NCBI GenBank assembly: GCA_019914945.1
Contig: CM034099.1
Coordinates: forward strand, 17,138,704 to 17,202,703
Direction: 5' to 3'
From: Typha latifolia
Taxonomy: Eukaryota; Streptophyta; Magnoliopsida; Poales; Typhaceae
DNA: 64,000 bases
In this document: piece after piece, positions 27,403-39,766 of the stretch
Position numbering within the stretch: position 1 is the first letter of the stretch
Layout of the letters: every line of letters begins with the position of its first letter
The notes under the pieces: generated by a model
Databases searched by the model: none
The model's input: the letters and a program-made list of their open reading frames with translations, nothing else
Told to the model about the DNA's origin: nothing
Program-made: the position numbers and the translations under genes

Positions 27403-29802
27403 TTTCTGCCAATTTGATCTCCTTGCTTCTTCTGTCAACATATTTGCGTAAAGTCAGAGATGTGCATATAATCAAGTTCCACCTAGCAAGTTAAGGGCAA
27501 GGTTATGGGGATTGCCTAGTTTGAAGTTAAAATATGTTTCTATGTAATTTGATTTTTCCAAAATCTTATCGAGTCTTACTCCCAGTGCGTGGCTAAGGAA
27601 ATAGTGATTGTATTGATGGATGTTGGTTAGATCTCTGTCTTTATTGGAATATTGCTGCGTGTGTACTGTCATTCTTATCTTCTACTTTGAACTTAGACTA
27701 AGTGCCCTTACAGTTTTAATAAAAAAGGACTCTTTCTTAAGTCACAGGTTTGGAGAAACGAGTCACATTGGTAGTGGTGGGTTCGTTGAAATTCTCCTTG
27801 TTCTTATCCTTTTCAAGAGGGTGGAACTTGTCAAACACTACTATTGAAGGGAATCAAGGGATGGTAAAGTTAGGCACTGCCCTTCTCTCTTTCTTTTCTC
27901 CCTACCCTTGTATTTAATCGAACAGGTCGATGCTTTGGGCCCAAGAGTTCCTAATGGACGAGGACTTGGACTCTGTTTGTTGTCCTTTGATGTGGAAAGG
28001 GACATAGTAGTCTACAATCTTCTTAGTCATTTGGTTTAGCCTGAGGTGCAGATCTGTGCAGGGGAGGAAGGTGGCAAGAAGGGTCACAACTCACATGATT
28101 TGTTCTTGTAGGGTAAAAATATCTGGGTGAAGGAGAATATTTCCGCTGCACTCTTTCCATGGTTGATGTTTTCCTTGAGAGATTCCCATATACTAATATC
28201 TTCTGTTGCTGGAAAATGGTTATCTGATTATATATATATATATATATATATATGGGTGGACATAAAGAAGAAAAAAAGAAAATCATAACCTTTGTTATTA
28301 TACTTTCTCCTCGTACGTCGCTAAATACGGATAGTGGATAAAGCATAAGAAATTAAGAACCTATATATATATATATATATATATGGATAATACCCTTCTG
28401 TCCAATATCTGGACATTTCTCTTCACAGCATCCTCTACTTCCCAGTGGTCCTACCAAACCCAAAATCATGGCAAAGATATCGTTACCTGCCGGCCCACTA
28501 ACTAGTTCAACCACTGATAAAGATATCAATCCATCTCTCGAGCAACAGTTCACCAGTATGCGGTCATTATCCTCTACGTGGATAGTCCATGTCTACTTAT
28601 TCTTTTTCACTTTTAGATGAAATGAAAGATATACTATAGATAATGCTTGAATGTGGAAATAATCAAGTAGATATATAACTCCTTTCAATCTTTTCGGCGC
28701 CGCGTATCTTATACTAGATATCCAAGGGGATTTATCTAACCCTAAGACAGAGTCGTTTGCAGCTCAAATTAAGGGCTCGTCTGTAGTCCACGGCAAGAAT
28801 CCCCATGCAAACAACCCTTCGGCTCACTCGATGGATGACACGTGTAACCTAACCATAAAGAAAAATTATTTATTTTAAGCTTCTTTACTCCACCTTACTT
28901 TCAATGCAAGCTTTCACCTTCTTCCAACCATCCCCATATCACTTTCCCAGTTCTCACACGACCGAATGAGGCCATGAAGAAAAGGTAAAAATTAGGTCAA
29001 AAAGCAAGTAGAGACAAATAAGCTTCATATTTTAAACTGCAAAGGAGATCACAAGAGTGCAAACTAGTTCTAATTAATTGGATGGTCTCCACCACCTCTA
29101 TATATATATATATATATATATACATTTTTGTTTTCTTCTCATGCATGTTTGTGTGCATACTTTAGCTTATCCTAAACTTTGAAAGCTAATCTTTTGATCT
29201 GGGTTTACCGATCGCATTAAACTTTAATAAATCCCACCTTACCTGCACATTTTGGATAAGGTGGATCACACCATGAACTCTAGTCTGAGGACCACCAATC
29301 CACCAATTTCTCTATAATTGCCCACTTCTAACGTGTATGTTAAAAGAGGAATGGTCCAAATCTTGTCTCAGTAACACTTCCTCCTCCTTCTCGAAGGTAC
29401 TAGAAAGTACGTTTTCTTGTACATTGTCGTCTGTGGTCGTCTCAAATCTCAATACTAACAATTTCTTATTAATATTTTGTTTATTATTGCATGTGCTGAC
29501 GTGGAGGGCGACGTGGGTCCCGCACGAGAGGAGTAGATAACGATCAGCTCATCCCCCCACCCCTTGAAGAAGAAGAAGAAGAAGAAAAAAAAAAAAATAG
29601 AAGACCAACCGAAGGCCGGAGGGTCAAACGTCGGGCCACGTCGGCAACCCGGAATCAGCAGACGTCATCCCTGGTGGATACGCTGACTTGGCGAGCATCG
29701 GACGTGGGAGGAAGGAGCTTGGGGGGCGGGGGGTGATCCACGCCGTCCGAGCGTCCCCGCAGCGAACTTCCTAGATCTTGCGAAGGGGGAACGCCCTCCT
29801 GA

Positions 29803-30000
29803 CACGTGGACTCGGCTACCCTACTCGACTTTCCTAACACGTGGCGGGTCCTCGTTGGTTATCTTGGAAGGCCGAGTTGGGCATATACTGTGTCCTTGGT
29901 CATGGCTCCTCGTATTCTTCATGTGGTGTCTTTACTTCGGACAGCTGGAGCTTATCCGGTTGGCTTCGGACCGGGAGCGGGACCAGGAACCCGACACGTG
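29803..30000. promoter_or_regulatory. Cluster of three G-box (CACGTG) motifs
   Basis: CACGTG at 29803-29808 (gacacgtgga), 29838-29843 (aacacgtggc) and 29995-30000 (gacacgtgtc), each with an ABRE-like ACACGTGG/T context, within 200 bases of unusually GC-rich DNA. A fourth ACACGTGT lies near 28839. The nearest downstream gene is the TPS, about 1.1 kb away. Binding by bZIP or bHLH factors is inference. Confidence 0.4.
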
Positions 30001-30867
30001 TCGGTAGTACCGACAGCGGACGGAAATGGGCCTATTAAATGGATTCGCTCACCTGCCGGTGAATCATTGACCTTCAATAAAGCCTTGTAGAGTCGTAGCT
30101 GTAGCAGCCGTAACGCCAGTAAATTCGTCGATCATTACCATGTTTATTTTATACCGTCAATATCGTTTGTTATAATGAAAAAAAAACTAAACGCCTTTGA
30201 CTTCATAATCGAAACTTTACTTAATTGCCTATAATGGTCTGACACTGTAACGTGAGATGATATAGAGAAATAAATAGTAATTCATTAAATACTCTAAAAT
30301 TTTAAACAATTAAAAAATAATTATTTTATATTGTATACTATTAGATTATGATAAGATTTGAATTTTTAACCTCTACTTTTAAATGATTAAAAATAATAAT
30401 TTTTATACTTTATGCATTACGATACGATGATGAAACAAGAGTGGTGTATTTTCCCCGGAAAGGATGCAGCAATTGAGCTCATTTATATAATTCTCTGAGC
30501 CAAAGATGCTCATAGAGATTCCTCTAAATCCTTTATCACGAACTAAGCATGCTTCCTCTTTTTCCACGTGAAATGAAGTCGTCATCTTATCCTTCTTTCC
30601 TCCTCCTCCTGTTCCTAGCTATTCCTGATAGAATTAAAGCATCTACTAGTATTTTCTTGTACACAGAAAAACGTAGCAATTCCGCAACGGAAACTAAAGA
30701 GACCGCAAAAGGAGCACGTGATTTGAATGAAAGCATCGTCTAGTGGCAATGCCGTCATTTCGAAAATTCATTCCAGATAAGCCACCGTCTACCGCCGGTC
30801 TCCATCCCTTATTCAAACCTCATTCCAAGCTTATCCCCTCTTCGTCTTCTATCCAGTTCATCTTCTC

Positions 30868-30869
<2 letters not shown>

Positions 30870-30908
<39 letters not shown>
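30870..30908. repeat. (CT)n microsatellite
   Basis: About 19 CT units upstream of the TPS coding region. Pyrimidine tracts of this kind are frequent in plant leaders. Confidence 0.95.
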
Positions 30909-30910
<2 letters not shown>

Positions 30911-31019
30911 GAACGAGGCAGAGTTTATTCGGATAAGTTATTCCCGCTATTCTCTCTAATCGAGCTTACTGGCATAAACGATACATACCCATTAACTCCC
31001 CCAGTACTTGAGTTGTGGC

Positions 31020-31070
31020 ATGCTCTCCTCTTCCTTCCTCCTCCTCAAACTCTGCAGCACCCACCGATAA
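31020..31070 (+). other. Upstream ORF in the TPS leader
   Basis: The ATG at 31020 opens a 16-codon frame (MLSSSFLLLKLCSTHR) ending TAA at 31068-31070, 64 bases before the TPS start codon. It sits in pyrimidine-rich leader-like sequence, so it is probably transcribed. An effect on translation is inferred only. Confidence 0.45.
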
Positions 31071-31134
31071 CACCAAACCCTAAAGCTACCCCTAGTGTCT
31101 CGCCATTAGAGTAGAGATAGGAGAAACGAAGGAG

Positions 31135-34100
31135 ATGCCTTCGCTCTCCGTCGCCTCCCCCTCCTCCGTCTGTGACTCGCCGATCTCGCCGGCGGCGGCG
31201 CCCCGACGGATCATCGTTGGCCACCGCCTTCCCCTCCGGTGCTCCCCCGACCCATCCTCGCCCTTCAACCTGTCCTTCTCCCTCGACCCCGACTCTCTCT
31301 CTCTCCAGCTCATCTCCGGTCTCCCTTCTCCGGCGATCCACGTCGGAACCCTACCTCCCGCTGCCGCCGCCATCAACCCCTCCCTCCTCGACGACCTCTC
31401 CCACCACCTTCTCTCCCACTTCTCCTGCTTCCCTGTCTTCCTTCCCGCCGACCTTCACTCTCGCTTCTACCATGGCTTCTGCAAGCACTACCTCTGGCCT
31501 CTCCTTCACTACCTCCTCCCTTTAACCCCTTCCTCTCTCGGCGGCCTACCCTTCGACCGCTCCCTCTACCGCTCCTTCCTTTCCGCGAACAAGCTCTTCG
31601 CGGATCGTATCACCGAGATCCTTAACCCCGACGACGACTTCGTTTGGATCCATGATTACCACCTCTTTGCTCTCCCTTCCTTCCTCCGCAAGCGCTTTTT
31701 TAGAGCAAAGCTTGGATTTTTCCTCCATTCCCCCTTTCCTTCATCCGAGATCTTTCGCACGATCCCCGTCCGCGAAGACCTCTTGCGCGCCCTGCTCAAC
31801 GCCGACCTCGTTGGGTTTCACACCTTCGATTACGCCCGCCATTTCCTCTCCTCGTGCTCAAGGCTTTTGGGCTTGGACTACCAGTCTAAGAGGGGCTATA
31901 TCGGGATTGAGTACTATGGCCGGACGGTTACTGTTAAGATTCTTCCTGTGGGGATCGACGTGGACCAACTTAGATCAGTGGTGGAGTCGCCTGAGACCGC
32001 GGCGAAGGTCCAGGAGCTTATGGGGACGTATAAAGATCGCATTTTGATGCTTGGCGTCGACGATGTGGATCTTTTCAAGGGGATTGGTCTCAAATTACTG
32101 GCCATGGAGCAGCTTTTAGAGGAGCACCCAGAGCTCAGGGGCCGGGTCGTGCTAGTCCAAATCAGTAATCCGGCAAGGAGCCAGGGGAGGGATGTGCAGG
32201 AGGTGGAGCAGGAGACCCGGTCGATCACGAAGAGGATTAATGAGAGATTCAAAAAGCCCGGATATGAGCCAATCGTGCTTATCGATCGCTCCATGTCAAC
32301 TTCTGAGAAGGTCGCCTTCTACTCTGTCTCAGAGTGCTGCGTCGTCAATGCAGTCAGGGACGGTCTCAACCGTATCCCCTATATATACACAGTTTGCAGG
32401 CAGGAGAGCCCAGCATTGGAAGGGAAGCCAAAGAAGAGCGTAATTGTAGTGTCAGAGTTCATCGGTTGCTCCCCGTCTCTCAGCGGTGCAATTCGGGTCA
32501 ATCCTTGGAATGTTGAAGCTGTTGCTGAGTCGATGAATTTGGCCTTGACAATGCCAGAGGCAGAGAAGCAGCTGCGGCACGAGAAGCACTATAAGTATGT
32601 TAGCTCTCATGATGTTGCCTATTGGACCTGGTCGTTCGATCAGGACTTGCAGCGGGCTTGCAGGGATAATTTCCTTAGTGGATCTTGGGGTATTGGGTTT
32701 GGCATGAGCTTCCGAGTTGTTGCTCTTGGTCCTAACTTTAGGAAACTATCAGCGGAACATATTGACTCAGCTTACCGTAGGGCAGGCAGTAGGCTTTTCT
32801 TGCTAGATTACGATGGTACTTTAATGCCACAGACCTCCATCAGTAAAACACCAAGCAATGAAGTTATTTCTGTTCTGAATGGGTTGTGCGCCGACCCAAA
32901 GAATGTAGTATTCGTTGTCAGTGGTCGAGGGAAGGATGAGTTGAGCAAGTGGTTTGTCCCCTGTAAGAAGTTGGGGATCTCTGCAGAGCATGGCTACTTC
33001 ACCAGGTAGATGTCTGTTTACATGTTTATAAATGGGAACATCTTGTTAATGGATAGTTATTTGGGAAGCATTTTCACTTAACCAAATCAGATCAGGATTC
33101 CAGCTTTTGATGGAAAGTACACAATAATCTGTTTAACATAAAATTATTAGCATGCAATTCTAGTGAACGTAGATTGTGCTCAGAACTTATTATGAATTTA
33201 GCTATTGGGATATGTGGGTAAGTTGTTGAAGAAGGAACACAAATTTCCGTAAATGTCTGAATTAGCCTGTTTCATATGAAGAACAATAAGATGTAGATGA
33301 ATATTGTAGATTAGAATGAATATTCTTGAAATTGCACGTGGTAAAAGTAGATGTAGTTAGAAGTCAGAGATGTCGTAGTTCCATTTAATGTTCAGAAATA
33401 TTTGATGAGCACACCTTTTGATTATTATGCTAAACTAAAACTTTTTAAGTGATTCAAGATGCTAAATAATTGTATGTGGGCCTTACATATGAAAAAGAAA
33501 AATACTTGTTTCAAGGATGCCAATTTATTATTATTTTGTTGTTGCTTAAGAATGGTGGTTTTGAGTTACTGCTGTTGCTGCAGGTGGAGCGGAGATTCTC
33601 CCTGGGAGTTGTGCAATATAACGGTGGACTTTGATTGGAAAAAGATTGCAGAACCAGTAATGAGGCAATACATGGAGGCGACTGATGGTTCTACAATCGA
33701 ATTTAAAGAGAGTGGATTAGTATGGCACCACCAAGAGGCTGATCCAGATTTCGGGTCATGCCAGGCAAAAGAACTCCTTGATCACTTAGAGAATGTGCTT
33801 GCAAATGAACCAGTGGTTGTGAAAAGGGGCCAACATATCGTAGAAGTGAATCCTCAGGTAAAGGAAAGATGCAATATCATTTCTTGTCGACTTCTAGTTA
33901 ATGATCTGTCATAATCAACCAATACTTTTTGAAGTAGAGGCTTATGAATTAGGATAATTTACTCTAGAGATAATATCACATGATTATCATGTCTCTGCAA
34001 ATATTTACTTTTGCTGTGATTTTGTACTGAAGCTTCTCCTTGTACATTTGGGTTAATGTGATACCATCAGGGGATAAGCAAAGGTGTCGTGGTGGAAAGT

Positions 34101-34391
34101 CTCATCGCAACCATGGCAAGTAAAGGACAACCGCCAGATTTCATATTGTGTGTTGGTGATGATCGATCGGATGAAGACATGTTTGAGAGCATCATAAGGT
34201 CCACAAGCAATCCTTCATCGCCAGCAATTCCAGAGGTCTTTGCTTGTACTGTTGGTAATAAGCCAAGCTTGGCAAGATATTATCTCGATGACACAGTCGA
34301 TGTTATAAAAATGCTTCAAGGCCTAGCAAACTCATCATCACAACCTCCCAGATCATCGCAGCGCCAGGTATCCTTTGAAGATTCGCTCTGA
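31135..34391 (+). CDS. TPS: Class II trehalose-6-phosphate synthase/phosphatase-like protein
   Basis: Two-domain protein of trehalose metabolism: N-terminal GT20 synthase-like domain, C-terminal HAD phosphatase-like domain. Class II plant TPS proteins are mostly regulatory, with little or no measured synthase activity. Exons 31135-33005, 33584-33857 and 34071-34391 (GT-AG, the usual three coding exons) encode 821 residues. Motifs: RIIVGHRLPL (25-34), KHYLWPLLHYLLP (118-130), HDYHL (173-177), FLHSPFPSSEIFR (196-208), GVDDVDLFKG (307-316), LDYDGTL (557-563), SGRG (596-599), GDDRSDEDMF (744-753). The phosphatase boxes are intact. The synthase site is non-canonical: D310 replaces the Arg that binds UDP phosphate in OtsA-type enzymes (class II-typical), and H30 replaces the usual Asn. 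The N-terminus lacks the common NLLDLA-type class II leader. First exon is GC-rich compared with exons 2-3. By eye nearest to TPS7/TPS11-type members; orthology unproven. Confidence 0.93.
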
Positions 34392-37380
34392 CTGAACTGA
34401 AGTTTCTTCTTCTCATGCTGGCACAAAATAACCTGAGGTGAGTCAGAATCTAATGAAGCAGTGGTGAATTGGTAACCAGACACACACTATAATAGCAGGA
34501 AAATGTTACTCAATATCTTTAAGAAGGGAACGAATAATCAAGATTTAGTTCAAGTCATCTGCGATAGCAGTTACACAGCTAGTTAGTTTCATGTCATCCT
34601 CTTCACTGTACCTATCTCAGAAAAGCTTCTCTTTGTCCTTGTAGATGATGACCACACATATACGATACCATCCATTTGATATTTTTGTTCTTCTTGGTGT
34701 ACGCAACTGTATTATGTGAATATATGGCTCTTATTCTCTGATGGTGAGTTGTGGGAGAAATGTCAATTCCTGGTGGTTTCCTATCTATCGATACCTGTGA
34801 ACGTTTCTTCTCTGAGGACCACAGCCCTGTCTGTGGCTGTGGGATTCCAACGGTATTGCCTTTGCATGTCTTGTTAATTGTCTGTGTTGCAAGAGATGCA
34901 CGGTGGGTAATTAGAATTGGACTAATATTGAACTTTGGATAATATAAAGATCTAGACAAGGATGCTAGCTAAATTGCCATCACTCATTTTATTCAAACGA
35001 TAATCTAATGTCTCAATCGCCATGATCCGGTCAAACAGGTAAAGCAATGAAGAGAGTGTTTGCGACCATGATCATAGTAATATGATTCCTTGCGGGGAAA
35101 CCGGAGGAATTTATTTACGTGTCGTGTCTCCAATCGTCATGCCTAATGTCCATGTACTAAGGAAAGCAAATTCTTCTTATCTCATTGTTATCTTCTTGTT
35201 CTTAGTCAAATTAGCTGCCTATTTTAGGTGGCGTTTTTTCTTTTCTTTTTTGTTGCCTCTGTTAACACACAGTGGATGATTGATTGTAGTAACTCAAATT
35301 CTTCCTATAATTGATTGCAGCATTTCGTTGGTTTATCCTTGTTTTTTACACTCATTCAATGATTAGATTAGCGTGAGGGAGTGAAACTCTTAGGTAGTTT
35401 CTTCGATCCTTCCACCTTTGGAGCCTTCTCTGGTGAAGAGATCTCAAAGTTAGTACGGGAGAACCGTATGAGACCAGCCTGCAATTGGATTGGATCGAAA
35501 AGGAAAGGAGGTCTCGTGTAAGAGACAAAGGGGCGGTAGAAAGAAATTTTCGGCTTATGAGACAACTTAGTCTCCTCTATGAGAAGGTTTTCTTTGATGT
35601 GGAGGGGGCAATTTCTTAAATAATATTATAAAAAAATTATTTGGTGATTTAATAACTTGGTCGATTCGGTTGATGGTTTGACAATTCAGTTAGCTTTGGA
35701 GAAAAAACTCGACAGCGCAACGAGTTGGAGCAAGTCTCCACAGCGTTTGATTCAGAGTAATTGTTTGACAACGTATATGGCTTGAAGCCTAGACTAATCA
35801 GCTAAAAGTTCGGTGGAGCCTAAGTGCTCTGTATCTAGGAAGGGTTGGCCCTTTGTCTAGCTCATATCTAATCTTCGGGCTCCTGAATAATAATAATTAA
35901 AAATAAAAATAAAACTCAAGAGTCCAGTAAATAGTAACTGTCCAGATCTAGCTCCAATTACAATTTAATTTTGTCTTCAAAAAAGTGTTATCCTACGTCC
36001 TATTAACTAATTTTAAAAGGTAAAACCAGTAATAAAAAAAAGGAAAAAGAAAAGAAACAGAGAGGATTAAATTCTGGGCATTCGTGTGCCATAAATCCAA
36101 CACCCCAGTCCAACTGTTCCATTACTAACGGAAATTCTTCAACAGAGAGGCCGGCCTTAAGGCAATTAACCCAATAGAGTTACAGTAACCATGGACTCCA
36201 CATGGCTTTACAAGTTTTTTTTTAGTCCAAGGATACTGGTTAGGCCATTGTTAACCCACTCTCCAGGATAATATTTTATTTTGGACGCTCAGATTTGACT
36301 CTCGAGCTAAGAGTCTACGAGTTGGAACGGACTTTGCTATTGGGAAAGGTGCGATTAACAAAGAAGAACAGTGAATGCGACAACGGTGTAATGTCCACTG
36401 CCTGTCATAATTTACAGGCATAATGAACTGCCAGCCGTGGGCAAACAAAAGTTTTTAAGTGAAAACAGAGTAATGATGGAAAAGATGGTAAAAAGAAAAG
36501 AAAAGAAAAGATATAATAAAATAACAACGGACGATAGAAACAAGAGAAGGGAGTTAGGGAGGAGGTAATAAAAATATAAAATCTAGTGGTTCTCATCGAC
36601 TTTGTCAGGCTTGGACTATTCTACAGTATCATGACAAGGAGCTTCAATTCAAAATTTCTTATTAAGGTTGCCAGTCACTCAGGATTTAATCCCTGATGAA
36701 TTATATTATTTCGTGTGCTCTGAATTAAGAATAAACTCGAATCTTCTTCTATAATAGCTTATCTATTACACTAAATTTCCGACAATAAAACTAACAAAGC
36801 AATACTTAGCCCTGCAGTTCATCATCACAAGGATGCAAAAACCCTCTTTGAAAGGATAATGAGTGGGTGTGAGTTAATCCACAAAGCTAAGTGTAAAACA
36901 AAAGGTCAGAAAAAAAAAAAGTTCTCTCCAGAAGCGCCAGCAGAGATAAAGGGAATAAAAACTGAGATAATTATTAATCAAAAGAAGAAAAAAAAATGAG
37001 TATGTATCATGTATTTATAGTATCAAAAATATTATTATTAAATTTATAAAATATAAATATAAGTTAATCATTTTAAACTCATATTAAGATTATAAAAAAA
37101 TTAATAGATTTAAGTCATTCGTGAAAAATATGTCTTATTATTTTGAAATAAAATTCTTCTATTTCTTATTTTATAATATATAAGTTATTCGTGAGGAATT
37201 TAAATCTAATCTTACCCAAGCCCATCATATTATAATAATAAATGAATCGGAGAAGGATATTACAAAGCATTAGTCCATGGGCATCTTTTAGTACTATAAT
37301 TTGCATTCTATATGTTTTGTCATATTCTATAAGAATTTGAATAAAGTATGGAAGTTGTTGCATTGAGTCCTCCGGCTATA

Positions 37381-37424
<44 letters not shown>

Positions 37425-38274
37425 TTTAACTCCGGCTATAACTTTTCTTGGTCCTTCCCTTTGCCTCCATTACATTTGTTAATAACGCAGAGATTTCCGC
37501 ACAAAGCTTTGTCGCTTATTTTGATAAATTTAAACATATCATTAGTTTGTAAATCGACAAGATCAACTTTATTAATAATGCTAATGTGGATGATAACGAA
37601 CATATATTAAAAATTATGGACCATAGTAGGACCAAACAGACTAATCATAAATTAGAATACCATTCTGTGGCTTTTGAATGTATTTAATTGCATTAAGTTT
37701 TTTAATTTAGCATATAAAACTGTGTGCTCGTATTTTCTTTTTATAATCGATATACATTTTATTATATTAGAATGCACAAAATTAATATTTACAATACACA
37801 TTAGAGCATGGAGATCATCATTTGCTAGAGACTTCATTATCTAGTATCTTTTATATGGATTTCTGTCTTGATCTTCTCAATACTGTACATGAGAAACTAT
37901 GTAATGCTAGGAGTTAAACAAGCAGGCCGATATGAATGGCATATTAAGCCTGAAAATTCTTCAGAAAATAATAAATCAGAGGCCAAATCTTACGAATCTT
38001 TAGCCTTTCAAAAAAAAAGTTTGTTTCGCAATTCGAATTATCTTCACAATTTTAGTTCCTGAGGTTATTAGACCTTCTATGTGATAAGCTAAAACAAAAC
38101 ATTCTCATCTTCAGTGCAATTGCACCAACAAAAAGAAAGCAGATTCGAAGAAACTACACAAGGAATGTAGTGGGAGTTTTCATTTGCAGACATTGAATTG
38201 GAATTGGAAACACCCATGGTCTTTGGCACAAGGGAGTTAAGAACGAAGCAAGAGAGGAATCACATCCCTAACCT
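34392..38274. other. Intergenic spacer, no gene recognised
   Basis: TPS 3' flank followed by AT-rich DNA. The stretch 35640-35890 (cggttgatggtttgac ..., gtggagcctaagtgctct ...) resembles worn retroelement sequence, but no paired LTR or coding domain was found. A CTT microsatellite with duplicated flanks is listed separately. ORFs of 60-115 codons show no domain. Confidence 0.5.
37382..37423. repeat. (CTT)n microsatellite flanked by a 15-bp direct repeat
   Basis: About 14 CTT units. The sequence ctccggctataactt stands on both sides (37370-37384 and 37430-37444). Confidence 0.9.
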
Positions 38275-39270
38275 TCACTGTGCCAGTCCTTCGTCAACAC
38301 TGAGAGTAATATCTACACCTACCCTTGTGTATATGAGATCCCCTGACATTCCAACCTCCCTTCCTTGAGTCCTCTTACATTCAAAGTAGAACAGAGTGCA
38401 CACCAACTGGGAGAACATCTTTAACAGCAAGTATATATTGAACATAACTAGTCCAGTAGCATTCTTGCTTACCACCTTTGAGTGGCCCTCTGTTAGCCCA
38501 AAACTATATCCCCCAGTAAGAACACCGTCTCCAACTAGCAATACGATTGCAATGAGAAAGCCCTGCATCCTTCTTCCTTTCACCAGTTCTCCTGCCTTCT
38601 CCAGTGCTTGTAGCCCATAACAACCACCATCTTCCACAATTGAGATCACAACTCCAACCATCCACACCATAGCCAAGTAGACATACAAGAGTCGGGTTGC
38701 GACCGCAAGAAGAACACCGACGCCGATCAATCCGATCGAACCATTAGCATTCAGTATTGGAGCAGCTATCAAGCAAACTGACATAACTGTATAACCAACA
38801 GACAAGAGGGTGACATATATACATGTCATAAGTGGACCTTTCCATGTCCCTCCAACTCTCATGAACAATTCACCCATTGCTAGTTGCTTCCCTGAGTAGA
38901 CCATGGCAGAGGTGTAGATCATGCCCATCATAGAAAACAAGGAGATGGCATGAGAGGCGGTCGCGAAGATCGTGCCGAAGTTCACAAAATTCCCTGCGTC
39001 CCGCTTTATTTTCACAAGTAGATCGTAGTACTGCGGAGTGCCGGGATCGTTCTGGCTAAGGAGGTGCAGCTTGATGATGAAGTCCAGAAACAATGGATAT
39101 ATGGAGACGTAGTTGACCATCAAGAGAGGAGAGTTAGGGAGCAAGGCAAGGAGCATGACAGGAAGCATGAGCTTCTTGTTCCTACTTGGGAGGTACAAAG
39201 CTTGTCTAAAGATTCCAACAACACCTAACTGCTTCGATGAATCCATTGCAGTTGAAGGATCCTTAGACAT
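38275..39270 (-). CDS. Uncharacterised six-helix plant membrane protein
   Basis: Intronless 331-residue membrane protein of a plant-specific family usually annotated only as transmembrane protein; function unknown. Hydrophobic segments lie near residues 34-68 (LMLPVMLLALLPNSPLLM), 98-127, 145-172, 177-215, 234-258 and 272-299. The conserved-looking N-terminal stretch LGVVGIFRQALYLPSRNKK precedes the first helix, and a short polar tail follows the last. No signal peptide or catalytic motif is visible. ATG at 39270 is the first in frame; a second at 39246 (MDSSKQLGVVGIF) would remove eight residues and cannot be excluded. A TA-rich TATA-like run at about 39343-39361 lies 75-90 bases upstream on the coding strand. 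Confidence 0.85.
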   Translation of the reverse strand: MSKDPSTAMDSSKQLGVVGIFRQALYLPSRNKKLMLPVMLLALLPNSPLLMVNYVSIYPLFLDFIIKLHLLSQNDPGTPQYYDLLVKIKRDAGNFVNFGTIFATASHAISLFSMMGMIYTSAMVYSGKQLAMGELFMRVGGTWKGPLMTCIYVTLLSVGYTVMSVCLIAAPILNANGSIGLIGVGVLLAVATRLLYVYLAMVWMVGVVISIVEDGGCYGLQALEKAGELVKGRRMQGFLIAIVLLVGDGVLTGGYSFGLTEGHSKVVSKNATGLVMFNIYLLLKMFSQLVCTLFYFECKRTQGREVGMSGDLIYTRVGVDITLSVDEGLAQ

Positions 39271-39728
39271 AGCTCTGGATTGCTTATGTCCTGATTAAAA
39301 CTGGTTATGCTATATGAGAGAATAGTTTCTCATATACACACATTATATATATATATATATAAGATTAATTTGACATCCCTGCCTTGATTAGGATATTGTA
39401 ACTAAATCCTTCCTCTTGTTTTTCGTTTACTCCTTTCTCTAATAACTACGTGATGTCATAGCATCAACTAATGCCAAATTGTTATCATCTGTACCTTTTC
39501 TTATTTGAAGGAAGACAAGGAACATTCGCTAGATAACATATTGAAGGAAAACTGATAGAAGTTAGTTTGTTGTTGTTTTCAATACTCTAAGATTCCCTCA
39601 AGTTTTGATTTCCGTTGTATTAATACCATCATCTTTAGCTCCGTCCTTAATTTATTGGAACTTTCTAGATCATCCTCACCATGGAATGAGCATTCCTAGG
39701 TCAGGATGGCCTCAACTCTAAATCGTAC

Positions 39729-39765
<37 letters not shown>
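39729..39765. repeat. (ATT)n microsatellite
   Basis: About 12 trinucleotide units. Read on the minus strand it is (AAT)n directly after the RNase H-like relic. Confidence 0.95.
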
Positions 39766-39766
39766 T

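Larger units (their letters stand above)
27403..31019. other. Intergenic spacer upstream of the TPS gene
   Basis: The first few hundred bases are probable 3' UTR of the CYPRO4-like gene. Then come three TA microsatellites (28229-28253, 28362-28384, 29099-29121), a GC-rich segment at 29600-30060 with three CACGTG motifs (separate entry), and AT-rich sequence up to the TPS leader. A (CT)n tract at 30870-30908 may be in the leader. ORFs here read microsatellite or lack domains; no gene recognised. Confidence 0.5.

Noticed and set aside
29806..30090. 94-codon ORF in the GC-rich island
   Set aside because: Open by base composition; overlapping frames are also open and no family is recognised.
30743..31114. 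Long ORF before TPS
   Set aside because: Runs through the CT microsatellite, starts at GTG or a following ATG, and has no domain; probably non-coding promoter/leader.
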